A stretch of 64,000 nt of DNA from Stemphylium vesicarium (lineage: Eukaryota; Ascomycota; Dothideomycetes; Pleosporales; Pleosporaceae), in the NCBI GenBank assembly GCA_004380135.1, contig QXCR01000043.1, positions 62,001 through 126,000 of the forward strand, read 5' to 3'. The notes beneath the pieces were generated by a model. It had not been told where the DNA came from. It worked only from the letters and a program-made list of their open reading frames with translations, and did not search any database. Each line of letters starts with the position of its first letter. Within the stretch, counting starts at the first letter, position 1. Positions 24,568 through 34,700 of the stretch are shown one piece after another. The position numbers and the translations under genes are program-made.

Positions 24568-24853
24568 GGCAAGATGGCCGAGGTTCGTGATCCCGACTTC
24601 CGCTCACCACACACCTTCATCATAACTAACATGCAAAACAGCGGTCTAAGGCGCTAGCTTCAGGTGCTAGTAGAGAAATCTGCGTGGGTGTAAGTTTCAC
24701 CATCATTCAGTGATTGTTCGGGACAAGCGTCTAATTACCTCCCAGTCGAATCCCACTCTTGTCACCATTCTTCTTTTTTGGCCCCGTAATGTTCCAGGGG
24801 CTTGTAGCTTTTTGTTTTTTAATTATCTTTATCCTAGTTGGGTAGCACTGTAA
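24550..24853 (+). CDS. Possible 62-codon spliced frame running through the tRNA
   Basis: If the two introns are removed, an ATG at 24550 (context TCAAAATGA) opens a frame of 11 + 16 + 36 codons ending TAA at 24851-24853; both introns are phase 0. The tRNA lies wholly inside it. The predicted C-terminal part is hydrophobic (LVTILLFW, FLFFNYLY). I do not recognise the protein, and a tRNA of this length is open in a given frame fairly often by chance. It may be a real small protein, an exonised tRNA, or coincidence. Confidence 0.25.
24583..24641 (+). other. Intron 1 in the tRNA D-loop (spliceosomal type)
   Basis: 59 bp starting GTTCGT and ending AACAG, with ATAACTAAC ending 11 nt before the 3' end, matching the fungal branch-site consensus. 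It lies between tRNA nucleotides 15 and 16. Its length matches protein-gene introns in this window. Confidence 0.75.
24690..24745 (+). other. Intron 2 in the tRNA T-loop (spliceosomal type)
   Basis: 56 bp starting with the perfect 5' splice consensus GTAAGT, containing the branch-like GTCTAATTAC and ending CCCAG. It lies after the first T of the T-loop, so it splits the GGTTCGAATCC box B. Confidence 0.78.
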
Positions 24854-26721
24854 AAGGGCGCACTACTTTGGAATGTAGTAATAGCAGGACTTTATGTGGA
24901 TGCTAGACGTGGCTTCTTCTTAATGCAACCAGTGAAGAATAGGCGAGATGTCACGTGTACGCGAGAATTCCCACGCGTATATCTTTAGTAACACGTGGGT
25001 TTAGGTAATGGGTTTAGTAAAAATGTCACAGGGCTGTGTCAATCATACTTATACTGCATTTAGACAAACGTCGCTTAATATTATTACTTCTTAATGCGAT
25101 TAACTTCCTTTGCCAATAGCAGTTCTTAGGGAAAAGGCACAAGCGAGTGTTTATGCCGAAGACGTGCGTTGATATTAAATGAAGCATTACATGTTCAATT
25201 TTAGATCAACGTGTGTTTCATGCGATTAGGATAGCGTTGGAAAACCGCAATTTCGGCGAAAGAAGAAGCTACTTGCGCACACGCGTTTGAGAATGCTTTG
25301 GAATTATAATAATTGCTTTATCTTGTATTGTTTTCTTCACAGTGAACACTTGCTGCTACTGGGGTATAACAAAAGATGTGATTTAATTTGATGTGCTCCC
25401 TCTACCCATGTGCACCTAGAAACTACTTCCTCTATCGCTACAATGTTTGGGATTGCTGTCCTACATTACGTCAAACTTTGTTCTAGCAACACGTCCCCTC
25501 TGATGATATTTCACTACTCATTCCATTCCGCAATCCTTCGCGTATAAGACACGTAGCACGAGAGTTTCCGTGCCTGATCAAGCTATGTTCATAAACTCAG
25601 CGCGCCTTTGGTGCATTCGAATGTGATTACTTCCGGGTTGCCGAACATTGACATCTCACGATCGCAGAGCTGTAATCTCTGTTGCGCATCGGGTAGACGA
25701 GTCTGTTGGCAAATTATGGGACAGCGAGGTGATGAACCAAAAACGATCGTGTAAACAGGGCGCATGAGGTATCAACAGAAGGGCTGAAGGGCGAGTGTGG
25801 ACGAGTCTGTTATGGCTGCGAAATTCAGCAGGTAGAAACAGAACAATGTGATGTGTGCGCTGACGGACGCGTCGTAATAATGCAATAACATCTTCTGGTT
25901 ATGGAACTTGCCTATAAATGCTGTTGTCGGATGCGCTGCACCGTTTGAGTATTTTGGGTTCCGGACGCAACTGCCACATCTCCGACTCTGGCACCTACCA
26001 TACCATGAGTGGAAATGTGGTCGATGTTGCGATATCGCTCGTATGTATCTTTCCAGCTCCTTCTACGCCTGTTCCTCCGTTTTCTACTTTCCGCCAAATC
26101 TGAGCATGGCCATTGGATCGCCCATGCCCTGCTGACAAGAAGAACAGCGGTGCGATGTCAATGTGGAAACCTGCTACATTTGCTCGAGTATTTTGCCCGT
26201 TCCTTTCTCTTACTGACAGCTAATGAGGTCTCGCGTATCTGCCAACGTAAAATGCCCTCAAGGCGACTACATGGGTCGTGAGAGCGGATTTCCAGAGTTT
26301 TTGGACCTCCATCTTCCAAGGCCCCAGTTGCTTCTCCGACCAATCGCCGCTCTCCCGCGTCGAAATGAACAAGAAAATTCCACGAGAATGTATACTGTTG
26401 ACACTTCCTATGCGAATCAAGAAGTGGAGGCCTTGTGTTGTTACTTCTCATCGGTCTATCGCATCCTTCGAATGGCAAGTACATACTGGTTCAGAGGGGA
26501 ATTGAGAACTGAAAGTTTTGATAACCACACACAGGCGTTCCAATGGGCTGGTGACTGCAGTGCGTTTTCGTCCCAGAAAGAGAGCGTTTTCCTCCCTTAA
26601 AAGCCAGTGATTCCGTCTCTCTTCTCCTTCAGAACAATTCTCTCCATCATCACCACCCGATCAAAAGAGACTTGACAATCACTATCACTTATACTTCTTT
26701 ATATGTCATACCACCAGCAAA
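24854..26721. other. AT-rich gene-poor stretch
   Basis: 1.9 kb. The first 700 bp are AT-rich with stops in all frames and no domain signal; possibly old repeat DNA eroded by mutation. The part from about 26580 on (TTAAAAG, then CT/CA-rich DNA) resembles the promoter and leader of the next frame. Confidence 0.5.
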
Positions 26722-27468
26722 ATGACATCCTTATCTGGCCCTTCAAACCAGTTCAACGCCACGGGAGCGCCCCGTTTGAACCTCGTTGGGAGGACAAAAC
26801 CGCTGCCGCCACGTCCCACTACACCTGCCACTTCACCACCAACATCTCCAACACCATCATCGTCAACATCATCATCACAAGTATCTTGGAGAAGCCGATC
26901 ATCTTCTCCACCATGTCCCCCTTCACCGCCAAGGACCCGAAACCCCTGGGCTTCCAAGAGCAACTGGCGGACTGGCTCTCCGCCAAAGCCAAAGCCCAAC
27001 ATCGGCAAACCTGAGTTCGAAAAGCTCGTTGAAGGACAGGTATTATACCTAGACTTGCCTCCCCATAGCTCCATATTCTGGGAACATCCATGGTTGAGTT
27101 CCCCAGAAGGCCACCCTGTCGTCGTTGTCGCGAAGAGAAAGAACAGGGCCGGAGAAAACTGTGTCGACTTTCGGACAACAACTACTTTCGGTGGTGAACG
27201 ACGCGGAGGCAGGAAGTCATTTTACCACTGGTAATACTTCATGCAGTGCAAAAACAGTGTGGAGACGGTGAGCCAGAACCAAGTCCGCCTGGCGAAGATG
27301 GCGCCAGATTCGGAGGTGTTCAAGAAGCGCTCTTACGTCAACATGAGCCCAAATTCCCTCTACAGTGTCGAGTACAAGCACCTCAGTGTTTTCAGGGATC
27401 AACCAAAGCTGAAGTTCGACAAACAAACAATCTCCGAAATCAAGAATACGCCATCATACCGCTACTAG
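26722..27468 (+). pseudogene. Lineage-specific protein gene with an in-frame TAA (probable pseudogene)
   Basis: One continuous frame of 249 codons is interrupted only by TAA at 27232-27234. The first 170 codons have a Pro/Ser/Thr-rich N-terminus (about residues 20-95), then a folded-looking part EGQVLYLDLPP, HPWLSSPEGHPVVVVAK and KSFYHW, directly before the stop. In the same frame after it come MAPDSEVFKKRSYVNM and LYSVEYKHLSVF. The composition after the stop continues the domain, so the TAA is likely a CAA-to-TAA change. Removal of the stop by splicing cannot be excluded: a donor at 27191 with an acceptor ending at 27283 keeps frame but deletes KSFYHW. Family unknown; it resembles the gene at 29191-31723. 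Confidence 0.6.
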
Positions 27469-29190
27469 AAAGTAGTGCTCGACAATGCCGAAAGCTACCG
27501 ATGGGTTCGAATGCCTGAAGGTCCCCGGCTCCCAGTTGTGTAATTGTTGGAATGGTTCTGGTCGGTTAGGTGGCTTCAATAGGTGCGAAAGTGTGGTAGC
27601 GAAGACACACAAAAGATCGCACATTTGTACGTAGGATACTGAATGAAGACAACGTCCCATATCGGTGCCTACACATGCTTTTGTGAATGCATTTGGAACG
27701 GCGTCACTTGGGGCTGACTGAGCCTTTGTCGTCGCCATGAGTACAAAGCCGGGGTTCAACGTCTCGGTTCGCGATGCGCATTGTCTTCGACGAGTCCTGA
27801 GACACCCGAATGGCGTTCGCAGTACCAGAACTGGGTCAGTTAAGAGGCCACCCTTACCGTTTTATTCTTGTTCTTGTTTCAATGCGGCGTCGCTGTAGCA
27901 TCCTGACCGCTTTCCAGGTTCCCACCCATGCCGAAAGCGCCAATACTTACCAGGCTATAGTGCGCACGTGTACTGCGCATAGGAAATGCAGCGCGCGATC
28001 CGATTATCCATTTGCCCCAAAATGGCATATGCATTTACCTCGAAATGCATAAAGGTCGTCGATTTACGTCTGCGGGTGTAAGAAGTACCGTTCGTGGATG
28101 CGAGATTTGAGGGCCTGTTGTGATTACGTAATCGCGTGCTTAAGCTCGGCTACCCTTTGTCTTCCTTTTCAACTCACGCTTCAATACAATTAACTTGATA
28201 TTTGTTCAGAAGATGTCTGCGACCGCGCAAAGACATTTAAGCACGCAGCCTATGAGTACGACAGATCCTCCCGTCCCACTGGGAACAGATTTCCGCGCGG
28301 CTGCTAAGATGCTCGCATCCCGAATTTACGAATCTCTGCTCGGATCTAAGCTGTTCGGATGCTATGCTTTGACCGAATGAACACTTCTGAGTATCTCTTC
28401 TGTGTATTTGTTATAGTTTTCTCTTCTCGGCATTTGCAATATGACTATTGCTCACTGAGAGCCAATCTTTTCGAGTGGTCAAGAAAGGCGGATGGAACGT
28501 CGAAGGGGCGAAAGAGCATCACCGATGTGCCAAAGCTCTCCCGTACTATCAATAACATCTAGATGACTCCTTGCAACCCCTTTGCTGACGATTGCCTGTG
28601 CACCTGCAGCTGGCGCACCAGGAGCATTAACTCGTTCTTATGTACGTCAACGTTCCCGTAGCAATGTCAACACTGATGAATAGGCCCAAGGCTACAACAT
28701 GACATCACTCATCAGATGTAGGAGGACCAACACTATTCACTCCGGGCCTTAGACCTCTCACCTGCCCGCTCTCGCTAGAAGGGGCTCGCCTGGATCTACA
28801 TAAACTTAGGATCCCAACTCTGGCGCAAGCTCCTACTCGGAGGCTTACTGGTTGAGCGCAGCCTACACCATTTAGCTGAACGTCTACGGCGCACATTCAT
28901 TCTTCTGTGCGATTACAGTGCGCATTGTACTCTTGCACACCTCCTACAGCGCCTGGGATACCACTTTTTTCTTATCATCAGTCTGCGCTCACACTTCCCT
29001 TGTACTCACAACCACCACTTTCAGCGCGTGGTTGAGAGCAAAAAGCAGCTGTCTTAGACTATCGCCGCTCAACACCCGAGGTCAGCACATATTAAAGCTT
29101 CGGCGTAACTTTGCCGACAGGACTTAAGATACTATCCAAGACACAAACATAGGAAGGAAGACCAAGTATATACCATTAGACCTCAAATCG
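27469..29190. other. Gene-poor stretch between two decayed related genes
   Basis: 1.7 kb. A promoter-like stretch near 28120-28200 precedes a 55-codon frame from an ATG at 28213, followed by further short frames to 28560. I cannot join them convincingly or recognise a domain. No repeats of note. Confidence 0.45.
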
Positions 29191-29214
29191 ATGAATCAAT
29201 CTCAAGAGCGGCCG

Positions 29215-29222
29215 CACGATAC
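29215..29222. repeat. Left target-site duplication CACGATAC
   Basis: Identical to 29756-29763 on the other side of the MITE. Removing one copy restores the host reading frame. Confidence 0.92.
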
Positions 29223-29755
29223 CAGACTTTCCAACAAGCAAGCCAGATCAAGCGCTTGACTTGACCGGCTTGAAGCTTGATTGTTCCCTCAAGTCAAGCT
29301 GCCTCAAGTCAAGCTGCCTCATGGTAATTAACAAGCCAAGTCAAGCTGAGGAGGAAGCCGGCTTGATTAGCTTGGTCAGCTTGAGCGGGGAGGGGGCAGC
29401 AGCTAGCTGCTGGTGAGGCTGCTGGTTTTGCAATAGGAGCGATCTCGTGATAGTTTTTTGGTGTTGAAAACGTAGCTTAGTAAGCGATCCGTGCAAGCTT
29501 ACGCCGTGCACAGCCAAGTCGACAATGACGGACGAGACGGAGCTTTCGTACGACCTTAGCAGCTGAGGTGGCGACTATCACGAGATTTAACACTAAGAAA
29601 TTCTGTGGTGTAGGCTAACAAGCTATTAAGTCAAGCCTCAAGCAAGCTGCCTATCTCAGCTTGATGATTCGATCAAGTCAAGCTGCGCACCATCTTATCA
29701 AGCTCCACTCGAGCCAGCCAGCCGGCTTGACTTGACTTGCTTGTTGGAAAGTCTG
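29223..29755. mobile_element. Non-autonomous hAT-type MITE, 533 bp
   Basis: Perfect 20-bp terminal inverted repeats CAGACTTTCCAACAAGCAAG (29223-29242) and its complement (29736-29755). They are flanked by an identical 8-bp duplication CACGATAC at 29215-29222 and 29756-29763. Eight-bp duplications and CA-starting termini are typical of hAT transposons. There is no transposase frame. Near both ends the AAGTCAAGCT/AGCTTGACTT word recurs, including a 15-bp tandem duplication at 29289-29318, like subterminal transposase-binding repeats. It sits in the coding part of the gene starting at 29191. Confidence 0.92.
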
Positions 29756-29763
29756 CACGATAC
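29756..29763. repeat. Right target-site duplication CACGATAC
   Basis: Matches 29215-29222 exactly; together they mark the MITE insertion point. Confidence 0.92.
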
Positions 29764-31723
29764 GTCTCGATCTCGACCAACCGCCAAACACCCCTTACCA
29801 CAAAACCACACTGCACGTTCCATGGGAAGCGGTTCCACGTTCGGCGCTTCTTCCACAAAGGCTGCAGTAGGCCCTAGCATCACAAGCCATGGTCGCGAAT
29901 CAAAGAAGGTAGCGAGGGAAGAGCCCGCCCGATATGTTTCTAGAGGCACAGTTGAACCAACTGTTACGTTGAGCTGAGGGCTTCTTGACGCCCCTGACGA
30001 TGCGAACTCCAGAAAAGCACTCACATGGCCTCCTCATACTTCACACGATACCAGTGGCAAGCATGCCAAGTACGTAGCCGAAAACTACTCTCAACGGGAT
30101 GGGGTAACACAAGCAGTCGACTCTGAAGAAGCGATTAGATCGAGCCCAAAGACTGCCATCGATGCTCTAGAGGATCTTCTACCCAGTCTTCGTATCAACA
30201 CGCTTTCGCATCCTCCAGTAACTCCGTCGGTCGGAGACCCCTCTCCGGCGAGCTATACATATGTCGCTATGAATGGAGAGACCTTGCCAGTAGTTGAGAG
30301 AAACGTATTATACGGCACATCGAATTTACCTTCGCTCTCACTGTCGCACGGGGTGGCGCCGGCCCCATAGACACCTTTGGAACTCAGATCGCACTCATCA
30401 CACATCTCAGGATGCCTTACCAGCGCGCCTGCTGTGGGAAAGGTTTATTATATGCCTGACGGAAAGTATCTCAAAGATTCAGTCATTCACACACAAAAGC
30501 AACAGAAAGGTTTCTTCATGCATCCCCTTCTTGTGGTCGGTGTAGAGAAGCATATGGCCTATTTCTATGCTCTCACGAAGATGCCTCCACAAGCAATACG
30601 AGACCTGAACATGTGCCTGCGAGTAGGCGATAGCGCGGTTGAAACAAACGTCAATACCCTGAAGTTGACGAAGCGTTCCCAGGCTATGCAATGGGAAACG
30701 TGGGTCAACCTCGAACAGCGTTTCTTCATCGAATGGCGCAACCTCGACGCATGGTATACCGATGTTCGTATCGACACCAACGATCTCTGGAAGTTATGGA
30801 GGCGAGTGCAAGAGCTAGAAGCAAAGCAGAATCGGTATATCTACAAGCCACTACCTCGGAACATAAGAGATTCAAGTCCCGGGACAGTAGTCATGCTCCC
30901 AAACGAACCACCGGCATCTACCCTTGGCGCACCGGTTCTCACCATCGAAAACAATTACCCACAGTTTTCCTTCCTTAGAATCAAGTCTCTGAACGAGAAC
31001 GTGCACTTCAACCCGATGGCAAAGCGAGTTATCGGTAGACCGCGCCATGCATGCCTGGAGATCCCAAAAGTACCCAAGATAGGGCATAACAGGACTCCCG
31101 TCATGCTACTAGAGCCGGAGTCGCCCGAAATGCGTGAGCCCTCCTATGTAGAGGTGTACCCGAACGTATCAACGGGAGACTTCAAGATGTGCAAGACATG
31201 GTGTTGGCCTCCTGTTGTGATCTCACCCCGATCAGTGGGGGTCTTGAAGGACTACATTTCCAATCTCCGTGAGCTGGAATACAGGAACTCGATTGGGTAT
31301 CGGTACAACTCACGAATGCCATTCAGAACTTCGTCAATGGCTCCGACACCGACGGCGCATTCATGGGACCTAACGCGCGCAACACCTCCCTTCCCTGATA
31401 GAAGAGCGGAAGTCTAGCCCAGGTTCCCAACCACTCCGCCCACCGCATTTCCTTACGCTCCCCAACCCACTCAGGGCGCACATTCATGTCTCACACCACC
31501 ATACACATCATCTAGTCCACACTTTCCAGCCGGCAATGGGTACGATTCGAGAGGCTATGCGCCTGCCAATCCTCCCTACTCATCCCCTTACATCCCTCCT
31601 TCCGTGTCGTCGTCAGGTATTCACCCATTTTGTAAGTATTTGAGTAGCACAGATCTCCTGAGGATATTGCTAATCGAAAATATATTCTCCTGTATTTTTT
31701 TACAACTATGGTCAGCCGTTTAA

Positions 31724-34700
31724 GCGCTTTTGATACGCAAGCATCGGAGGTCACTTTCATCACACCCACGAGCAACTTTGGGAGCATGGGTCAATAACAT
31801 AGTAACCTAAGACGTTCTAAAACTTGGGATTCATCTCGTTGGTTCATGAAAAACGTTGGCGTCGCATTTCTTTGAGAAGATAACAGTTTCCATGCTGTCA
31901 TATCGAGTTTTATGTACATTCTCTATAAATTAGACGTTTTCTCACCATGATCGCTGTAGAGGTCATTCTATGACTATCTGACATGCTTTGACCAATCGCG
32001 CTACCTGTAGCAACATTTCAAGATCTTGCAGTTGAGAGGGTAGTCTGCGTCTCTGACTCCTAGTACATACGAAAAGTCTCCCTCCTTAAGCCAAGTTCAT
32101 CACTAGAATTGTGTCGCAGATCACGGTACAATACCAAAAGCTTTATTTTGGGTATGTACAAGAGCGCAAGTGTAACTACTCTTGCTGTTCTGGGTTGTTG
32201 TGGGGCCACATGGTGTCCTAGTATGATATCGACGTTAAGTGTTGTGATAGTTGTACCCGCGGGTATTGTGAGAGCAGCAAGGTAGCGCCACGTGAGACCG
32301 GGAAAATCTGATAAGGTCGCAAAAGATGTTGGCTCTTCTCTCCAGACTGCAGCGTCTTTCTATAGAACCTGACCTGAGGATTCGCGCTGTTGGATCTGCC
32401 ACATGCGCACCTCCGGGCTGGGGCCTGTGTTGAAGCGCTTGCTACATGATTGTTTCACCGGATGTGGTGTTGGGGCAGCTAGTGGCACTCTTTCCAAGGC
32501 TTTGATACACCCCGCAAGCTCCTTCCTCACCTGCTTTCAACGTACGACTACTCACACCACAGCCCCACAACTGAGCTCAATCCTGTAGCGACTCGACGCC
32601 TTCTATCTCTGCTTGCTCGAAACTGTCACCGCCTGTAGCATATCCGCATGGGTCGTGCGCTTTCGGACGAAAATGGGCCGCAAAAGCCCCAGCCAGAGCA
32701 TCACGTCTTGTCGTTGCGACAAGAGAGGAGCGTCGAACAAAGGGTAAGCGATACTAACCATGGCCCCTTGGACTGTTGCACAGCGACAAGCGCAGCTCAA
32801 TCCGAAGCTGCGGAGCATAACCCGGAACCTGGAAATGACATGGGCCGGCACAGTGCATCACCCGAGATGCGGGATTACCGGTGAAAATTGTTCTCGAAGA
32901 CCCTTCTCTTACGCACGACCTTCCTCAAGACCTACAATACCCGAGTGCATCGTGGAGACTCAGGGCAATAAGGCAATCGTGGATCCTTCGGTGACGGCCA
33001 TCCGACACGCTCCACGCAAATTCGCCGACTTGAGTCAGAAGGCGCAAATAGTCCTCGCTCTTGCGATCGTATACCTGATAGTGGTCGTGGTTGGGAAACG
33101 CCAGACTCTGCATGGCTGAAGCAGCTCATGCGCCATGTCCCGATGCTTTAAGCCACCAAGGTCGAGAATCTCTCCCGACTTTGGCCGCGGACCATCCTTA
33201 TGCTGGCTGGCGATAACCGCCTCTTACACGCACTAACCGACACTATCGAGCCTCCGGTTTTCGCGTCGTCAATGGACCCAAGGTCTGGTCCTGCCCCCAC
33301 AGACGGCTAAAGATCTAGAGTAGCTCGTGACCTGTCACGATCGTAGAAACTATCCACGATGCCCCTACCATCTTGTTTGTCGTCGACGCCCGTCGTCTCA
33401 CCGACATTTCTACGACGGACAGAGTACGTTGCTAGCCCCACACCCGAGAAACCAACCGCGTCGAGAAACACAACCAGTTCAATAATCAGAGGCAATATGG
33501 GTGGAGATAAGGTGTTCAGAATCTGAGCGTGAGGGGATGCGCTCAATGTCGGCAAGGTGCCGCACACGGCAGCCTGCAGCCCCTGTTGAAACATCTGCAA
33601 ATGAGATGCGTGCCAAAAAGGGCAATTCTAAAGCCACGCTGACGGTCTCTATCAGAAGTCATCAATACAGTCGGAAAGTTATCAACTGCTGCGCTGTCAT
33701 CCACGCGAGCCTTGCAGTAGTGCTGAGGAACTGCTTGAAGAGGCGTTCTCCCAGCAGTCTTGACGCCTAGATTCTTCCAAGCGGGAAATGAATGGGCAGA
33801 CGCGTCGGTGTTACACAATACTGCATCGTTCACGCCAGCGGCCGCTAGGCAGAAGGAATCGGTTGCCACGTGTTGTGGCCGGCATTATCTTGACGAGGGC
33901 TGACCTGACTCGTCGTCATCATAGGCGCCGAAGATCTTAGCCTGGTGTGGCACCTATGGGAATCTTGCTAAGATAACCTAAAATCGTTTTTCCTGCGGCT
34001 AGGGCGGGCAAGATTCGAAAGGCTTTCGAAAAATAACCCCAGATCAGCGGTATGGGCTGATGGCTACAAGGATGACGGCATTTGCTTGCGGCAGCTAGAG
34101 ATATTTGACGGCGGAGGATGCTGAACCGGCATCGCTTCGAACTCACCGAACTTCTGGGAGGGTAAAGGAGGCAGAAAGTAAGAAGTCCTTCACCACCACT
34201 TGCAGCATCACTGCTGCTGAGCTAGATAATACGAGAGTGTTGCAGCCCGCGCTCGCTACGACTTGCTTGGAAGGTGGTGGCGCAGAAAGGGACAAGGGCC
34301 CATACCATACCCCTCCGATGGCCGGCCAAAAGCCTCGGGAAGACGCGACGACGCGAGCAGAGAGGGATGCGCCCTCGTCCTTGTCATCATCGCGTGGCCC
34401 AACTCAGTGCCGAGCCCACAGCACCCTGAAACCCAAATGTGGATTCTTTTCTCTTTTTCTTTTTCTTTCCCAGCCTGTCGCACGTGCAGCCTCACGCACA
34501 GGTCTCCACCTTGGAGCTGGAGTTTTCCGGCGACTGTGGCGTGCCCTACGATGAACGTATCACACCTTGGCCACGCGCTCCTCGCTCATTGTGCATGGGG
34601 ATCTACAACGGCTTACTTGTGACGACGCTGCGACTCGTTGGAGATAAGTCCGAACGGAGCCGAGAGCGAGAATCATGGGCGAGTGGACACACCGGAGGGC

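Larger units (their letters stand above)
24568..24764 (+). tRNA. tRNA-Leu (anticodon CAG) interrupted by two mRNA-type introns
   Basis: Exons 24568-24582, 24642-24689 and 24746-24764 (82 nt in all). Joined, they fold as a class II tRNA. Acceptor GGCAAGA pairs with TCTTGTC (one G-U). The D arm is GCC/GGC. The anticodon stem CTAGC/GCTAG encloses loop TTCAGGT, anticodon CAG. A variable-arm stem AGA/TCT has a GAAA loop, and the T arm is GTGGG-TTCGAAT-CCCAC. Discriminator A24764 is followed by genomic CCA (24765-24767) and a T6 tract (24774-24779). There is no ordinary tRNA intron next to the anticodon. Both insertions have GT-AG ends and branch-like sequences, and they cut the regions of box A and box B. 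Either Pol II transcription with spliceosomal processing or a decayed copy is possible; the perfect arms argue for function. Confidence 0.8.
29191..31723 (+). pseudogene. Lineage-specific gene interrupted by a MITE and three stops
   Basis: ATG 29191 opens a frame that, once the MITE and one target copy (29223-29763) are removed, continues in register to 31632. Inside it are TGA 29975-29977, TAG 30368-30370 and TAG 31415-31417. A likely last intron (31633-31715, GTAAGT...GTCAG) leads to TAA at 31723. The N-terminus is polar and Ser-rich. The central part is folded-looking: VGKVYYMPDGKYLKDS, GFFMHPLLVVGVEKHMAYFY, MQWETWVNLEQRFFIEWRNL. The tail is Pro/Tyr/Ser-rich. All three stops can be explained by single C-to-T changes (CGA, CAG, CAG). 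The middle block aligns with that of the broken gene at 26722-27468, so both probably belong to one unrecognised family. The 346-codon uninterrupted part could still be expressed. Confidence 0.7.

Noticed and set aside
27495..27520. Box-B-like GGGTTCGAAT as part of another split tRNA
   Set aside because: Flanking sequence gives no T-stem and no matching acceptor or anticodon arm nearby.
29223..29755. Protein-coding content in the MITE
   Set aside because: Only short frames; the sequence is explained by terminal and subterminal repeats.
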